This document shows positions 19,639 through 29,117 of a DNA stretch of 64,000 nucleotides, piece after piece; the first letter of the stretch is position 1, and every line of letters starts with the position of its first letter. The position numbers and the translations under genes were made by a program. The notes under the pieces are model-generated. The model saw only the letters and a list, made by a program, of their open reading frames with translations, did not search any database and was not told the origin of the DNA. This DNA is from Vibrio tubiashii (GTDB lineage Bacteria > Pseudomonadota > Gammaproteobacteria > Enterobacterales > Vibrionaceae), in assembly GCF_028551255.1 (NCBI RefSeq), contig NZ_CP117029.1, forward strand, positions 682,001 through 746,000, in the 5' to 3' direction.

Positions 19639-21036
19639 TTATTTACCAGTTGGGTTACGGGTATCCTGACCTGAGTTTAGGTTACGCATTAATAGGCCGT
19701 ATTCTAGATCCATATCTTCTGGAACTGGAATGAATACGAAGTGGCCGTTTCCTTTTGCGTCCTCAATCTTCTCTGACTTGCGGTTTTCCATCGCTTCAAG
19801 TGTGAAGATAACGTTGCCTTTTGGCGTCATTAGCTCAAGGCTATCACCAACAACGAATTTGTTTTTCACTTCAACTTCAGCAAGGTCACCACGGCGTTTG
19901 CCTGTGAATTCACCGACAAATTGCTGAGCGTCAGAAACTGAATAACCGTAGTCGTAGTTTTGGTAAGCATCATGAGTGTGACGACGTAGGAAGCCTTCTG
20001 TGTAGCCACGGTGAGCTAGGCTTTCTAGAGTGGTCATCAGGCTCTCATCAAATGGCTTGCCTGCAACCGCATCATCGATCGCTTTGCGGTAAACTTGCGC
20101 TGTACGAGCACAGTAGTAGAAAGACTTAGTACGGCCTTCAATCTTGAGTGAGTGAACACCCATCTTAGTCAAGCGCTCAACGTGTTGGATTGCACGCAAG
20201 TCTTTTGAGTTCATGATGTAAGTGCCGTGCTCATCTTCGTAAGCTGCCATCTTCTCTTCTGGACGGTGTGCTTCAGAAAGTAGAACCACTTCATCAGTTG
20301 GCTTACCACGACCGATTGTCGTTTCTGGACGCTCGTCTTGAACTTCGACTGTTTGCGCTTGTGCTGGGTCGAACTTTTCTACGATGTCGCCAGTGTCGTT
20401 TTCCTTGCCTTCTTCAACCTTGTATTCCCAACGACATGCATTGGTACATGTACCTTGGTTAGGGTCACGTTTGTTGATGTAGCCAGAAAGTAGGCAACGA
20501 CCAGAGTAGGCCATACATAGAGCACCGTGAACGAACACTTCGAGTTCGGTTTCAGGACAGTGCTCGCGAATTTCTTCGATCTCTTCCAGAGAAAGCTCAC
20601 GAGAAACAATCACACGCTCAACGCCGTTTGCCGCCCAGAACTTCACTGTTGCCCAGTTTACCGCGTTCGCCTGTACAGACAGGTGAATTGGCATTTCAGG
20701 GAAGGCTTCACGAACCATCATGATTAGACCAGGATCAGACATGATTAGCGCGTCTGGGCCCATTTCAACCACAGGTTTAAGGTCGCGGATGAAGGTTTTT
20801 AGCTTAGAGTTGTGCGGTTGGATGTTACAAACCACGTAAAGCTTTTTGCCAAGGGCATGAGCTTCGTCGATACCAATCTTTAGGTTTTCGTGGTTGAACT
20901 CGTTGTTACGTACACGAAGGCTGTAACGAGGTTGGCCTGCGTATACCGCGTCTGCGCCGTAGGCAAATGCGTAACGCATGTTTTTCAGGCTACCTGCTGG
21001 TGACAGTAGCTCAGGTACGAATGCTTTCTCAGTCAT
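19639..21036 (-). CDS. yegQ: tRNA 5-hydroxyuridine modification protein (U32 family)
   Basis: The 465-residue protein of the peptidase U32 family corresponds to YegQ/TrhP, which is needed for 5-hydroxylation of wobble uridine 34 in tRNA; despite the family name it is not a proven protease. It opens with PELLSPAGSLKNMRYAFAYGADAVYAGQ (in parts), and has the U32 signature around ELEVFVHGALCMAYSGRC with further cysteines in GTCTNACRWEY that may bind an iron-sulfur cluster. The C-terminal part (about 375-450) is a small beta domain. An acidic insertion lies around 210-250. It is first in a yegQ-yfhL operon. Confidence 0.9.
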   Translation of the reverse strand: MTEKAFVPELLSPAGSLKNMRYAFAYGADAVYAGQPRYSLRVRNNEFNHENLKIGIDEAHALGKKLYVVCNIQPHNSKLKTFIRDLKPVVEMGPDALIMSDPGLIMMVREAFPEMPIHLSVQANAVNWATVKFWAANGVERVIVSRELSLEEIEEIREHCPETELEVFVHGALCMAYSGRCLLSGYINKRDPNQGTCTNACRWEYKVEEGKENDTGDIVEKFDPAQAQTVEVQDERPETTIGRGKPTDEVVLLSEAHRPEEKMAAYEDEHGTYIMNSKDLRAIQHVERLTKMGVHSLKIEGRTKSFYYCARTAQVYRKAIDDAVAGKPFDESLMTTLESLAHRGYTEGFLRRHTHDAYQNYDYGYSVSDAQQFVGEFTGKRRGDLAEVEVKNKFVVGDSLELMTPKGNVIFTLEAMENRKSEKIEDAKGNGHFVFIPVPEDMDLEYGLLMRNLNSGQDTRNPTGK

Positions 21037-21196
21037 GTGTAATTCTCTTAATCTGATCTCAAGTCAGGCCGATTCCACCAGATGGGATCGGGGGCGCAAA
21101 TTTTACGCCAAAATGTGACTTGTGACTAGGAAAAAGTCCATAACTAAGATGGGGAATTGCAAAAGGTGCCCGAATAGGTCGAGCACCTAGGAGGCA

Positions 21197-22111
21197 TTAA
21201 GCGTTAGGGTGAGGTAAACCACCTAAGCATTCGTACAGGTTAGGTAAGAAAGCGCTTAGCTCGCCACATAGTAGAGAGAAGTCAGCGTCAAAGCGCGCTG
21301 CTTGATCTTCACGTGGAATATCATCATTTTGGTCTTTAAGCTCATCAGAGAACTTCAAGCGTTTGATGCTACCATCTTCAGCTAAGATGAACTCGATACG
21401 CTCTTGCCACCATAATGCCAGTTTAGTCACGACTTTATCAGCATCAATATGGCTGCGGATCTCGTCTGCGGTTAGCTCTTGCTTCTTACAACGAATCACA
21501 CCGCCTTCTTCAAGCACTGATTTAAGCTCGGCTTCATCAAGCATTTGAATGCCAACCGGCGTCTCACCCGTTTTCACCCACTCAGTAAGGGTTGTTTCTA
21601 CCGCTTTCTCAGGGATAGCTGGAACTACAGGTAAGCTGCCCATCGTCTTACGTAGTAGGGCTAAAACATCTTCCGCTTTTTTGAAGCTGCTCGCATCGAC
21701 TAAAATAAAACCTTCTTTAGGCAGGATAAGAACATAAGTGTGGTTGCTACGGCTAAAGGCGCGCGGAAGCAAATCCATCACAATATCTTCTTTGAGGTTA
21801 TCTTTTTCTTTCTTTTTAAGAGGGCGACCTTCTTGCGCTTCAAGAGCTTCTACTTTGGCATTCAAAGAGTCTTTGATGACTGACGCAGGTAGCATTTTTT
21901 CTTCTTTCTTAGCGCAGATAAGGATGCGGTTTTCAGAGACGTGAGTCATCATGTCACCATGCTTGCCCATGGCGGTAACCCAGCCAAATTTCTGCTTATC
22001 TTGGCTGCCACACGGGGTAAAACGAAACTCAGCTAATTGTTTCTCAAGCTGATCTGCGTTGAACTCAATTTCACGGTTAAAACGATACACCAGACAGTTT
22101 TTAAACCACAT
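21197..22111 (-). CDS. rdgC: Recombination-associated protein RdgC
   Basis: RdgC is a nucleoid-associated protein that forms a ring-shaped dimer on double-stranded DNA and restrains RecA loading. The 304 residues match the family length; the N-terminus [14 protein letters not shown] and [12 protein letters not shown] are characteristic, as is the central [25 protein letters not shown]. It is a single-gene unit, with a minus-strand promoter expected in the 22112-22200 interval shared with phoB. Confidence 0.94.
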   Translation of the reverse strand: MWFKNCLVYRFNREIEFNADQLEKQLAEFRFTPCGSQDKQKFGWVTAMGKHGDMMTHVSENRILICAKKEEKMLPASVIKDSLNAKVEALEAQEGRPLKKKEKDNLKEDIVMDLLPRAFSRSNHTYVLILPKEGFILVDASSFKKAEDVLALLRKTMGSLPVVPAIPEKAVETTLTEWVKTGETPVGIQMLDEAELKSVLEEGGVIRCKKQELTADEIRSHIDADKVVTKLALWWQERIEFILAEDGSIKRLKFSDELKDQNDDIPREDQAARFDADFSLLCGELSAFLPNLYECLGGLPHPNA

Positions 22112-22223
22112 ACTCTTTCTCTATACCTTTAAATTAGCAGCCAATCATAAAGACTTTTGTCGCGCTTGTCTTACTGCAAACACACAATAGTGGGATGAAA
22201 GTTATATGAAAATTTGTTTTCAA

Positions 22224-22241
22224 AGGTCACAAAAGTGTCAT
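22224..22241 (+). promoter_or_regulatory. Pho box upstream of phoB
   Basis: AGGTCACAAAAGTGTCAT matches the PhoB consensus CTGTCATAAATCTGTCAY at about 13 of 18 positions, with both GTCA repeats exactly 11 bases apart. It lies 88 bases before phoB, consistent with autoregulation. Confidence 0.65.
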
Positions 22242-22328
22242 AATTGCTAGTAATAATGCCTATGCATCAAGAGGCGGCAGAACTGCCTTAATCATGAGAA
22301 AACTCAATTAACATAAGGTTATGCGATT

Positions 22329-23018
22329 ATGTCTAGAAGGATTCTGGTTGTTGAAGACGAAGCACCAATTCGCGAAATGCTTTGCTTTGTTCTTGAACAG
22401 AAAGGTTACCAAGCGGTGGAAGCGGAAGATTACGACAGTGCGGTAACTAAACTGGCTGAACCCTTCCCAGATCTAGTGCTACTAGATTGGATGCTACCAG
22501 GTGGCAGCGGTATCAATTTTATTAAACATATGAAGCGTGAAGAGCTGACTCGTAACATTCCTGTTGTGATGTTAACGGCGCGTGGTGAGGAAGAAGACAA
22601 AGTCCGCGGACTTGAAGTCGGCGCTGACGACTACATTACCAAGCCATTCTCACCTAAAGAGCTGGTGGCTCGCTTAAAAGCTGTGATTCGTCGTGTGACA
22701 CCAACCGCGCTAGAAGACGTGATTGACGTTCAAGGTCTTAAACTAGACCCAGTTTCACACCGAGTTACGGCTAACGATGAAGCGTTAGACATGGGCCCGA
22801 CTGAGTTCAAAATGTTGCACTTCTTTATGACGCATCAAGAGCGCGTATATAGCCGTGAGCAACTGCTGAACAATGTTTGGGGAACCAACGTTTATGTTGA
22901 AGACCGCACAGTGGATGTACATATTCGTCGCTTGCGTAAAGCGCTAGAGGCAGCAGGGCATGACAAACTGATTCAGACAGTTCGTGGTGCAGGCTACCGA
23001 TTCTCGACGAAAGCGTAA
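22329..23018 (+). CDS. phoB: Phosphate regulon response regulator PhoB
   Basis: The 229-residue OmpR/PhoB-class regulator has a receiver domain with acidic pocket VVEDE and phospho-acceptor Asp53 ([10 protein letters not shown]), the conserved Lys in ITKPFSP, and a C-terminal winged helix with recognition region [19 protein letters not shown]. It activates phosphate-starvation genes after phosphorylation by PhoR. phoR begins 25 bases downstream. Confidence 0.97.
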   Translation: MSRRILVVEDEAPIREMLCFVLEQKGYQAVEAEDYDSAVTKLAEPFPDLVLLDWMLPGGSGINFIKHMKREELTRNIPVVMLTARGEEEDKVRGLEVGADDYITKPFSPKELVARLKAVIRRVTPTALEDVIDVQGLKLDPVSHRVTANDEALDMGPTEFKMLHFFMTHQERVYSREQLLNNVWGTNVYVEDRTVDVHIRRLRKALEAAGHDKLIQTVRGAGYRFSTKA

Positions 23019-23043
23019 CAAGCAATACCATTTGGAGAGGTAA

Positions 23044-24342
23044 GTGGTAGAACGGTTAACTTGGAAAAAGCTAGCCTGGGAGCTAGCTTTTTTTTACACC
23101 CCTTGGGTGATTGTAGGCTGGATTTTCGGATATATGCCGTGGTTGCTATTAGCTGCCACGGTTTTGCAGCTTGTATGGCATTTACATAACCAGATGCGCT
23201 TATCTGCATGGTTGTGGGACGAAAAGCGTCTTACGCCACCTTCGGGTAGTGGCAACTGGGAATCGTTGTTTAATGGTATTTACCGTTTGCAGCAACGCCA
23301 ACGTAAAAAACGCAAAGAGTTAACCAACCTAATTCGCCGTTTCCGCAATGGTGCGGAATCCTTACCTGATGCCGTCGTCGTGTTTCGCGGTGAGGGCAAT
23401 ATTGTCTGGTGCAACAAACTTGCCCAGCACCTGCTTGGTTTTAAATGGCCCGATGATTCTGGTCAGCCTATTTCGAATCTGATTCGAACGCCGGATTTTA
23501 TTAAGTACCTCAACAAGCAAGACTTCTCTGAACCCCTTGAGATGCGTTCACCACTCAATGTTGAACGTATGCTTGAGCTGCGTATCGTACCCTACACAGA
23601 AGGCGAGCACTTGATGGTGGTGCGTGACGTCTCTCAGCTTAAACAGCTGGAAGGGATGCGTCGTAACTTCTTCGCCAATGTCTCTCATGAGCTAAGAACG
23701 CCAATGACGGTGCTGCAAGGTTATCTTGAAATGACCGAAGACCCAGACATGGTGGTTGGCCCAATGTGGACCAAAGCTCATGGCGTAATGACTGAGCAGC
23801 TTAATCGCATGAACAGTCTGGTTAATCAGTTGCTGACGCTCTCTAAGATTGAAGCTGCGCCGATGCATGAGCTTGAAGAGGTCGTCAATGTTCCCGCGAT
23901 GCTTGAAGTGCTAGAGAAAGAAGCGGCGAGTTTAAGCGGCGAGCTCGAACATAAATTGTCATTCGATGTCGATAGCAGCCTACGTGTATTAGGCGATGAC
24001 GACCAGCTACGCAGTGCAATATCGAACCTGGTATACAACGCGGTGAAATATACTCCGGCAGGGGCAGATATTCGAGTTCGTTGGTATCAGTCTGCACAAG
24101 GTGCGCACTTAGAAGTGGAAGACAGTGGTGACGGTATCGAGCCGCAACACTTACATCGACTGACAGAAAGATTCTATCGCGTTGATAAAGCTCGCTCTCG
24201 TGATACTGGTGGTAGTGGCTTAGGCTTAGCCATTGTAAAACACGCGCTTAGCCATCATGACTCACACCTTGAAATTCAAAGTGAGGTCAATGTTGGCAGT
24301 AAGTTCTCGTTTATTTTGCCACCGCGATTAGTGGTGAGTTAA
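23044..24342 (+). CDS. phoR: Phosphate regulon sensor kinase PhoR
   Basis: The 432-residue membrane histidine kinase has two close N-terminal membrane helices (about 8-48) with almost no periplasmic loop, a PAS domain (about 100-195), a dimerisation/phospho-acceptor domain with [19 protein letters not shown] (His at about 216), and an ATPase domain with N, G1 and G2 boxes ([31 protein letters not shown]). It senses phosphate through the Pst/PhoU complex. The start is GTG 23044 after GGAGAGGTAA. Its stop overlaps the next start by one base. Confidence 0.96.
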   Translation: MVERLTWKKLAWELAFFYTPWVIVGWIFGYMPWLLLAATVLQLVWHLHNQMRLSAWLWDEKRLTPPSGSGNWESLFNGIYRLQQRQRKKRKELTNLIRRFRNGAESLPDAVVVFRGEGNIVWCNKLAQHLLGFKWPDDSGQPISNLIRTPDFIKYLNKQDFSEPLEMRSPLNVERMLELRIVPYTEGEHLMVVRDVSQLKQLEGMRRNFFANVSHELRTPMTVLQGYLEMTEDPDMVVGPMWTKAHGVMTEQLNRMNSLVNQLLTLSKIEAAPMHELEEVVNVPAMLEVLEKEAASLSGELEHKLSFDVDSSLRVLGDDDQLRSAISNLVYNAVKYTPAGADIRVRWYQSAQGAHLEVEDSGDGIEPQHLHRLTERFYRVDKARSRDTGGSGLGLAIVKHALSHHDSHLEIQSEVNVGSKFSFILPPRLVVS

Positions 24343-25292
24343 TGAGAATAGCCATAGCGTCAATGTTATTGAGTGTTTGTATCTCGGCTTTTGCTGCGGA
24401 TGAATTGCCAAGCTACAAGAAAAAGTCTGGGATTACGGGCAGTTTGACTAGCGTCGGCTCTGATACTTTGGCAGGTATGACGACCTTGTGGGTTGAGGAA
24501 TTTAAAGAGCTATACCCGAGCGTTAATGGTCAGGTACAAGCTTCTGGCTCTTCGACTGCGCCACCTGCGCTGACTGAACGCACCGCTCAGTTTGGCCCTA
24601 TGAGCCGGCCAATGCGAAATCGTGAGATTGAGGCATTTGAAAGAGAGCATGGTTACAAGCCGACTGAACTAAGAATTGCCATTGACGCAATTGGGATTTT
24701 TGTTCATCGCGATAACCCAATCAAAGGGCTGAACTTTTCACAGCTCGACAGTATTTTCTCGGCGACACTCCGTTGTGGTTCAACGCAACATATCAATACT
24801 TGGTCAGAGCTAGGTTTAGACTATCAGTGGTCTAAACGAGGCATGCAGCTGTTCGGCCGAAATTCCGTTTCTGGAACCTACGGCTATTTTAAGAAGAACG
24901 CACTTTGTGGTGGTGATTTTAAAAATAGTGTCAATGAGCAGCCAGGTTCGGCGTCTGTCGTTCAATCTGTCAGCTCTGCAATCAACACCATTGGCTACTC
25001 CGGTGTTGGCTATCAGGTTTCTGGAGTGAAGCTGTTACCGATAGCGAAACAGGGTCAAGATTACATCCAAGCGAGCCAAGAGAATATTCTATCTGGTAAG
25101 TACCCACTATCGCGCTACTTGTACGTCTATGTAAACAAGAACCCAGTCAAACCACTCAGTCCCATCGAGCAAGAGTTCATTCGCTTTATTTATTCAAAGC
25201 AAGGGCAGGCCTTGGTGGCAAAAGATGGTTATATTCCCATCTCGACGGATATCGCTCGCCGAGAGCTAGCGAAAGTCGGTATTTCGGAATAA
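24342..25292 (+). CDS. pstS: Phosphate ABC transporter substrate-binding protein
   Basis: The 316-residue periplasmic phosphate-binding protein has a signal peptide (about 1-18, ending SAFA). The PstS fold motifs are VGSDTLAGMTTLW, the phosphate-loop pattern QASGSSTAPPALTERTAQFGPMSRPM (in parts), and GRNSVSGTYGYFKKN. It overlaps phoR by one base and so is part of the phoBR operon, away from pstCAB, which lies 3.8 kb downstream. It belongs to the longer-range 'PstS-like' group common in Vibrio and Shewanella. A second pstS elsewhere is possible. Confidence 0.92.
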   Translation: MRIAIASMLLSVCISAFAADELPSYKKKSGITGSLTSVGSDTLAGMTTLWVEEFKELYPSVNGQVQASGSSTAPPALTERTAQFGPMSRPMRNREIEAFEREHGYKPTELRIAIDAIGIFVHRDNPIKGLNFSQLDSIFSATLRCGSTQHINTWSELGLDYQWSKRGMQLFGRNSVSGTYGYFKKNALCGGDFKNSVNEQPGSASVVQSVSSAINTIGYSGVGYQVSGVKLLPIAKQGQDYIQASQENILSGKYPLSRYLYVYVNKNPVKPLSPIEQEFIRFIYSKQGQALVAKDGYIPISTDIARRELAKVGISE

Positions 25293-25305
25293 AAGTAAAT
25301 TTTGC

Positions 25306-25329
25306 TAGAGCCTCATTTAAGAGGCTCTA
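25306..25329. terminator. Hairpin between pstS and ppx
   Basis: TAGAGCCTC/GAGGCTCTA with loop ATTTAA sits between convergent pstS and ppx. Both flanks are only weakly T-rich. Confidence 0.55.
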
Positions 25330-25336
25330 TCTACAC

Positions 25337-26830
25337 CTAGAAGCTTAACTCCCAGCCGGCAGCCAGCCAATATTCTTGCTCACTGGTTAGGTCCGCATCG
25401 AGCAATTTATTTGCTTCCAACCAGTTTTCATCTTGCGAAGTGAGTGACCACTTGTCGCCATCGATAGAGAGTTTGAGTTCTGGTAGCGGTTCATCATTAC
25501 GTTGACCATTGAGTAAGATTGCCAAGCGTAGAATACGTATCAAACCGACGATGTGCTTTTTCTTAAACAGGGTAAACTCTTCCATCTCATGCAGTTTAAG
25601 AGCCTTTCTTTGGAATCGAACTAGCATGGCTAGCACGCGTTGCTGCTCACGGTTAAAGCCCGGCATGTAAGTATTACGAAGAATGTATGCGGAATGACGG
25701 TGAAAAGCTTGCAGGCTGATACTTAACCCTACTTCATGTAGCAGTGCGCTCCACTCTAGCAAGTCGAACAGCTCTGAGCTCTTTTTGATGCCGAGATCTT
25801 TATGGACTTGCTGTAAAAACTCGGTCGCTTGGCCTTTTATTTTTGCCGCGTGTTCTAAATCTACGAGATGCTTACTGGCGAGGTTCTCAGTGGTTCGCAT
25901 ACGAATATCAGAGCGTTTAAAGCTGTCTTCCATTTCAAACAGTAGACCTTCACGTAATGCGCCCTCGGAAAAGTGCATCTCAGTAACATTGAGGCTTTTT
26001 ACTATTGCGGACAAGATAGCAACGCCGGCGGCAAAGACGGGTTTTCGTTCTGGGGTGAGCCCACTTAGCTCAATCTCATCAATGGTTTCCCACTCGCACA
26101 GCGTATCGATCACTTTATCCAGTCTTTTGGCGTTGATGAGACCATCCTCATAACCTAAGCCGACTAGAACTTCTCGGATTGCCTTGATAGTGCCAGAAGA
26201 GCCAAAAGCAATATCCCAACCTTTCTTGTTGTAGCGATAGGCCAAAGACTCCATCTTTTGCTCGGCGGCGAGAATAGCTTTAGCGAAATTTTTCTTAGAT
26301 AACTTGCCGTTAGCGAAGTAACGTTTGGTGTAACTAACGCAGCCCATTTGCTTGCTGTTAATCAATTGGGGCTCGAATCCGCTTCCAATGATCATCTCAG
26401 TACTCCCCCCACCAATATCGACCACCAGTTTTGAGTCTGATTCGGGTTGGGTGTGAGCCACACCAAGGTAGATTAAGCGCGCCTCTTCAATTCCGGGAAT
26501 AATTTCAATCGGAAAAGGGAGGACTTCCCGAGCGCGCTGCAAAAAGATATGTGCGTTATTGGCTTGGCGAAGCGTGTGGGTTGCTGCAATGCGAACGTTT
26601 TGCTGGTCAAAGCCTTGTAAGCGCTCAGCAAAAATCGCAAGGCATTCTAATCCACGTTCAATAGAAGCATTGTCTAGGTTTTTTTGTGCGTCGAGCCCAG
26701 CAGCTAGCCTAACTCGCTGCTTATGGCGACTGACAAGTTGTAAGTCTTGGTCAATGACTTTTGCTACCACCATATGGAAGCTATTGGAGCCCAAATCTAT
26801 AGCGGCAACGTCACGAATGTCCGAGGTCAT
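25337..26830 (-). CDS. ppx: Exopolyphosphatase
   Basis: Ppx releases phosphate from the ends of polyphosphate chains. The 497-residue protein is an ASKHA-fold phosphatase with the N-terminal phosphate loop [17 protein letters not shown], the catalytic-Glu region around [12 protein letters not shown], a second loop [14 protein letters not shown], and a C-terminal HD-like helical domain (about 310-497, [16 protein letters not shown]). It overlaps the end of ppk by 20 bases, so the two are translationally coupled. GppA is the nearest paralogue; the ppk link favours Ppx. Confidence 0.93.
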   Translation of the reverse strand: MTSDIRDVAAIDLGSNSFHMVVAKVIDQDLQLVSRHKQRVRLAAGLDAQKNLDNASIERGLECLAIFAERLQGFDQQNVRIAATHTLRQANNAHIFLQRAREVLPFPIEIIPGIEEARLIYLGVAHTQPESDSKLVVDIGGGSTEMIIGSGFEPQLINSKQMGCVSYTKRYFANGKLSKKNFAKAILAAEQKMESLAYRYNKKGWDIAFGSSGTIKAIREVLVGLGYEDGLINAKRLDKVIDTLCEWETIDEIELSGLTPERKPVFAAGVAILSAIVKSLNVTEMHFSEGALREGLLFEMEDSFKRSDIRMRTTENLASKHLVDLEHAAKIKGQATEFLQQVHKDLGIKKSSELFDLLEWSALLHEVGLSISLQAFHRHSAYILRNTYMPGFNREQQRVLAMLVRFQRKALKLHEMEEFTLFKKKHIVGLIRILRLAILLNGQRNDEPLPELKLSIDGDKWSLTSQDENWLEANKLLDADLTSEQEYWLAAGWELSF

Positions 26831-28922
26831 GTTTTATTAACGGCTCTTTACGTTTCTGATTCTTAGTTTGTTTTTCTATATTTTTAAGATAGTCGTAAAT
26901 GGCAATTTGTGAGCGAACTTTCTTTCGGTTTCCGCGCGCTACGTAGCTATTACTCATTTCTTTATCGATCCATCTCGCCTTCACTGTATCGGTAAAGTGG
27001 ATGTTAATGATATCAATAATACGCTGTTTAAGACGTTCGTCACGAATAGGGGTTGCGACCTCAATGCGATGGTCAATATTACGTGTCATCCAATCTGCTG
27101 AAGAAATGTAAACCTGTGGGTCACCGTTATTGTGGGTAATCATAACCCTTGGATGCTCTAAGAATCGATCAACAATACTGATGATCTTGATGTTGTCACT
27201 GACACCTTCGACCCCAGGAACTAAAGAGCACATCCCGCGAATGATCATGCGAATGTTGACCCCAGCCCCACTGGCTTCGTAGAGTTTATTGACCAAGCCC
27301 TTATCGACTAAGTTATTCGCTTTGAGAGTTAGCTCTGCTTTAAGACCTTGCTCTGCATTAGCGATTTCATTGTCTATCAGGCGGTAAAGTTGTTTACGCG
27401 AGTTGCGCGGTGAAACGATCAAGTGGTGAAACTTAATCGGTCGGTAAGGATTTTCTATGTAGTTGAATACCCCACGAACCTCGTTGGTCAGCTCTGAGTC
27501 CGCGGTGAGCAGAGAAAAGTCGGTATAGATTCGCGCATTTGTTTCGTGAAAATTACCGGTTCCGATGTGCGCGTAACGAACAATCTCGTCCTCTTCTCGG
27601 CGGCTAATGAGCAGTAGTTTGGAGTGAATCTTCAGCCCCGGAACGCCAAATATGACATGAACGCCAGCTTCTGTGAGTACTTTTGACCACTCGATATTCG
27701 CCTCTTCATCAAAGCGTGCTTGCAGCTCAACGACAACAGTCACCGCTTTGCCATTATGAACCGCGTCAATCAGCGAGTTCATTAGACGTGAGTCCTTGGC
27801 GACACGATAGATGTTGATCTTAATACTCAGCACCTTAGGGTCGAACGAAGCTTGGCGTACCCATTCACTGATATGCTCAAAAGTGTGGTAGGGGTAGTGC
27901 AGCAAGATGTCCTGCGCCTTTATGGCATCAAATTTATTGGCATATCCGCTAAAGTCAGCACATGCCATTGGCGGTAATGGTTTGTTTTCTAAGTAGTCTC
28001 TTCCTACATTAGGAAAGTCGATAAAGTCTTTAAAGTTATGGTAGCGTCCACCTGGAATTAAGCTGTCATAATTGGATACCTTGAGTTTTCTACATAGAAA
28101 GTCGAGCATAGCTTGAGGCATATCTCGCTCGTAGATGAACCTGACCGGCATGGCAGTTAAACGTTGGTTGACCCCTTCAGACATTTGCTCAATTAAGCTG
28201 TGTTCGACTTCATAGTTAAGATCATATTCAGCATCGCGTGTCATCTTCATCGCATAGCCGTTGAGTTCGTCGTAGTCGAAGAATCCGCTGAACAACTCAT
28301 CTAAACAGTAGCGAATAATATTATCGAGTAAGATGATGGTTTTACGATGCTTGCGCTTTTGTTCTGGCACCATCACAAAACGAGGTAGGTGATCGGTCGG
28401 GACTTCAATCAACGCATACTGACTTTGTTCACCACTACGCAAATCAACGGCAATGTAGGCATATTCATCTTTTAGAAACTGCAGCACATCAATATCATCA
28501 CGCATCATCAGTGGGGTGATGTGAGGCAGAACTTGTTTGCGGAAGTATTTTCTTACCCAATTTTGTTGAGTTTCGTTGAGCTGAGTCTCATTGACTAAAA
28601 AGATTCTATGCCTTGCCATATCGCGGATAAGCTCGGCGTATAGCTCATCGAAACGCTCATTGAGTCGTAGCGCTTTGGTCTGCATCTTGGTCAACAAGTG
28701 TTTGGAATTATCGTTTATTCCACGTTCTTGATTGATCAGAATTCGGCGTTTTACATCGGCAAAGCGAACTTTGTAAAACTCATCTAAGTTATTGGAAAAT
28801 ATGCCAAGAAAACGGATCCTTTCGATTAAAGGTACGCTTTTATCTGCGGCTTCTTGTAAGACGCGCTCATTGAAAGAGAGCCAACTTAATTCCTTTTCAA
28901 TATACAGTTTCTCTGCGCTCAT
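26811..28922 (-). CDS. ppk: Polyphosphate kinase 1
   Basis: PPK1 reversibly polymerises the gamma-phosphate of ATP into polyphosphate and is associated with the inner membrane. The 703-residue sequence has the N and H domains ([16 protein letters not shown] at the start) and two phospholipase-D-like C domains; [16 protein letters not shown] holds the autophosphorylated histidine, and KIHSKLLLI and [10 protein letters not shown] complete the active site. A Pho-box-like site lies 77 bases upstream. It is first in the ppk-ppx operon. Confidence 0.96.
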   Translation of the reverse strand: MSAEKLYIEKELSWLSFNERVLQEAADKSVPLIERIRFLGIFSNNLDEFYKVRFADVKRRILINQERGINDNSKHLLTKMQTKALRLNERFDELYAELIRDMARHRIFLVNETQLNETQQNWVRKYFRKQVLPHITPLMMRDDIDVLQFLKDEYAYIAVDLRSGEQSQYALIEVPTDHLPRFVMVPEQKRKHRKTIILLDNIIRYCLDELFSGFFDYDELNGYAMKMTRDAEYDLNYEVEHSLIEQMSEGVNQRLTAMPVRFIYERDMPQAMLDFLCRKLKVSNYDSLIPGGRYHNFKDFIDFPNVGRDYLENKPLPPMACADFSGYANKFDAIKAQDILLHYPYHTFEHISEWVRQASFDPKVLSIKINIYRVAKDSRLMNSLIDAVHNGKAVTVVVELQARFDEEANIEWSKVLTEAGVHVIFGVPGLKIHSKLLLISRREEDEIVRYAHIGTGNFHETNARIYTDFSLLTADSELTNEVRGVFNYIENPYRPIKFHHLIVSPRNSRKQLYRLIDNEIANAEQGLKAELTLKANNLVDKGLVNKLYEASGAGVNIRMIIRGMCSLVPGVEGVSDNIKIISIVDRFLEHPRVMITHNNGDPQVYISSADWMTRNIDHRIEVATPIRDERLKQRIIDIINIHFTDTVKARWIDKEMSNSYVARGNRKKVRSQIAIYDYLKNIEKQTKNQKRKEPLIKHDLGHS

Positions 28923-28998
28923 GATCTTACCTTTAACCGAAGTGACGAAGTAAAGTATTGAGAAAACTCTCAGATGAATAGCAACTTAAGGTGCTGAG

Positions 28999-29016
28999 AT
29001 GACAGTTTTATTGCAA
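28999..29016 (-). promoter_or_regulatory. Pho box upstream of ppk
   Basis: Read on the minus strand, TTGCAATAAAACTGTCAT matches the PhoB consensus at about 14 of 18 positions, the second half site being perfect. It lies 77 bases before the ppk start and suggests PhoB control of polyphosphate synthesis. Confidence 0.55.
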
Positions 29017-29052
29017 ATTTTTATTGCATTGTTTTCAGTTGTTTATTGCGAT

Positions 29053-29070
29053 CTGTAATATAATTGTCAC
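29053..29070 (+). promoter_or_regulatory. Pho box upstream of pstC
   Basis: CTGTAATATAATTGTCAC matches the PhoB consensus at about 14 of 18 positions. A TATTAT -10-like element follows at about 29082, and pstC starts at 29118. Confidence 0.65.
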
Positions 29071-29117
29071 CTAATAGAAATATTATACCCTCGGACGAAA
29101 ATAGGTAAGAGAAACAG

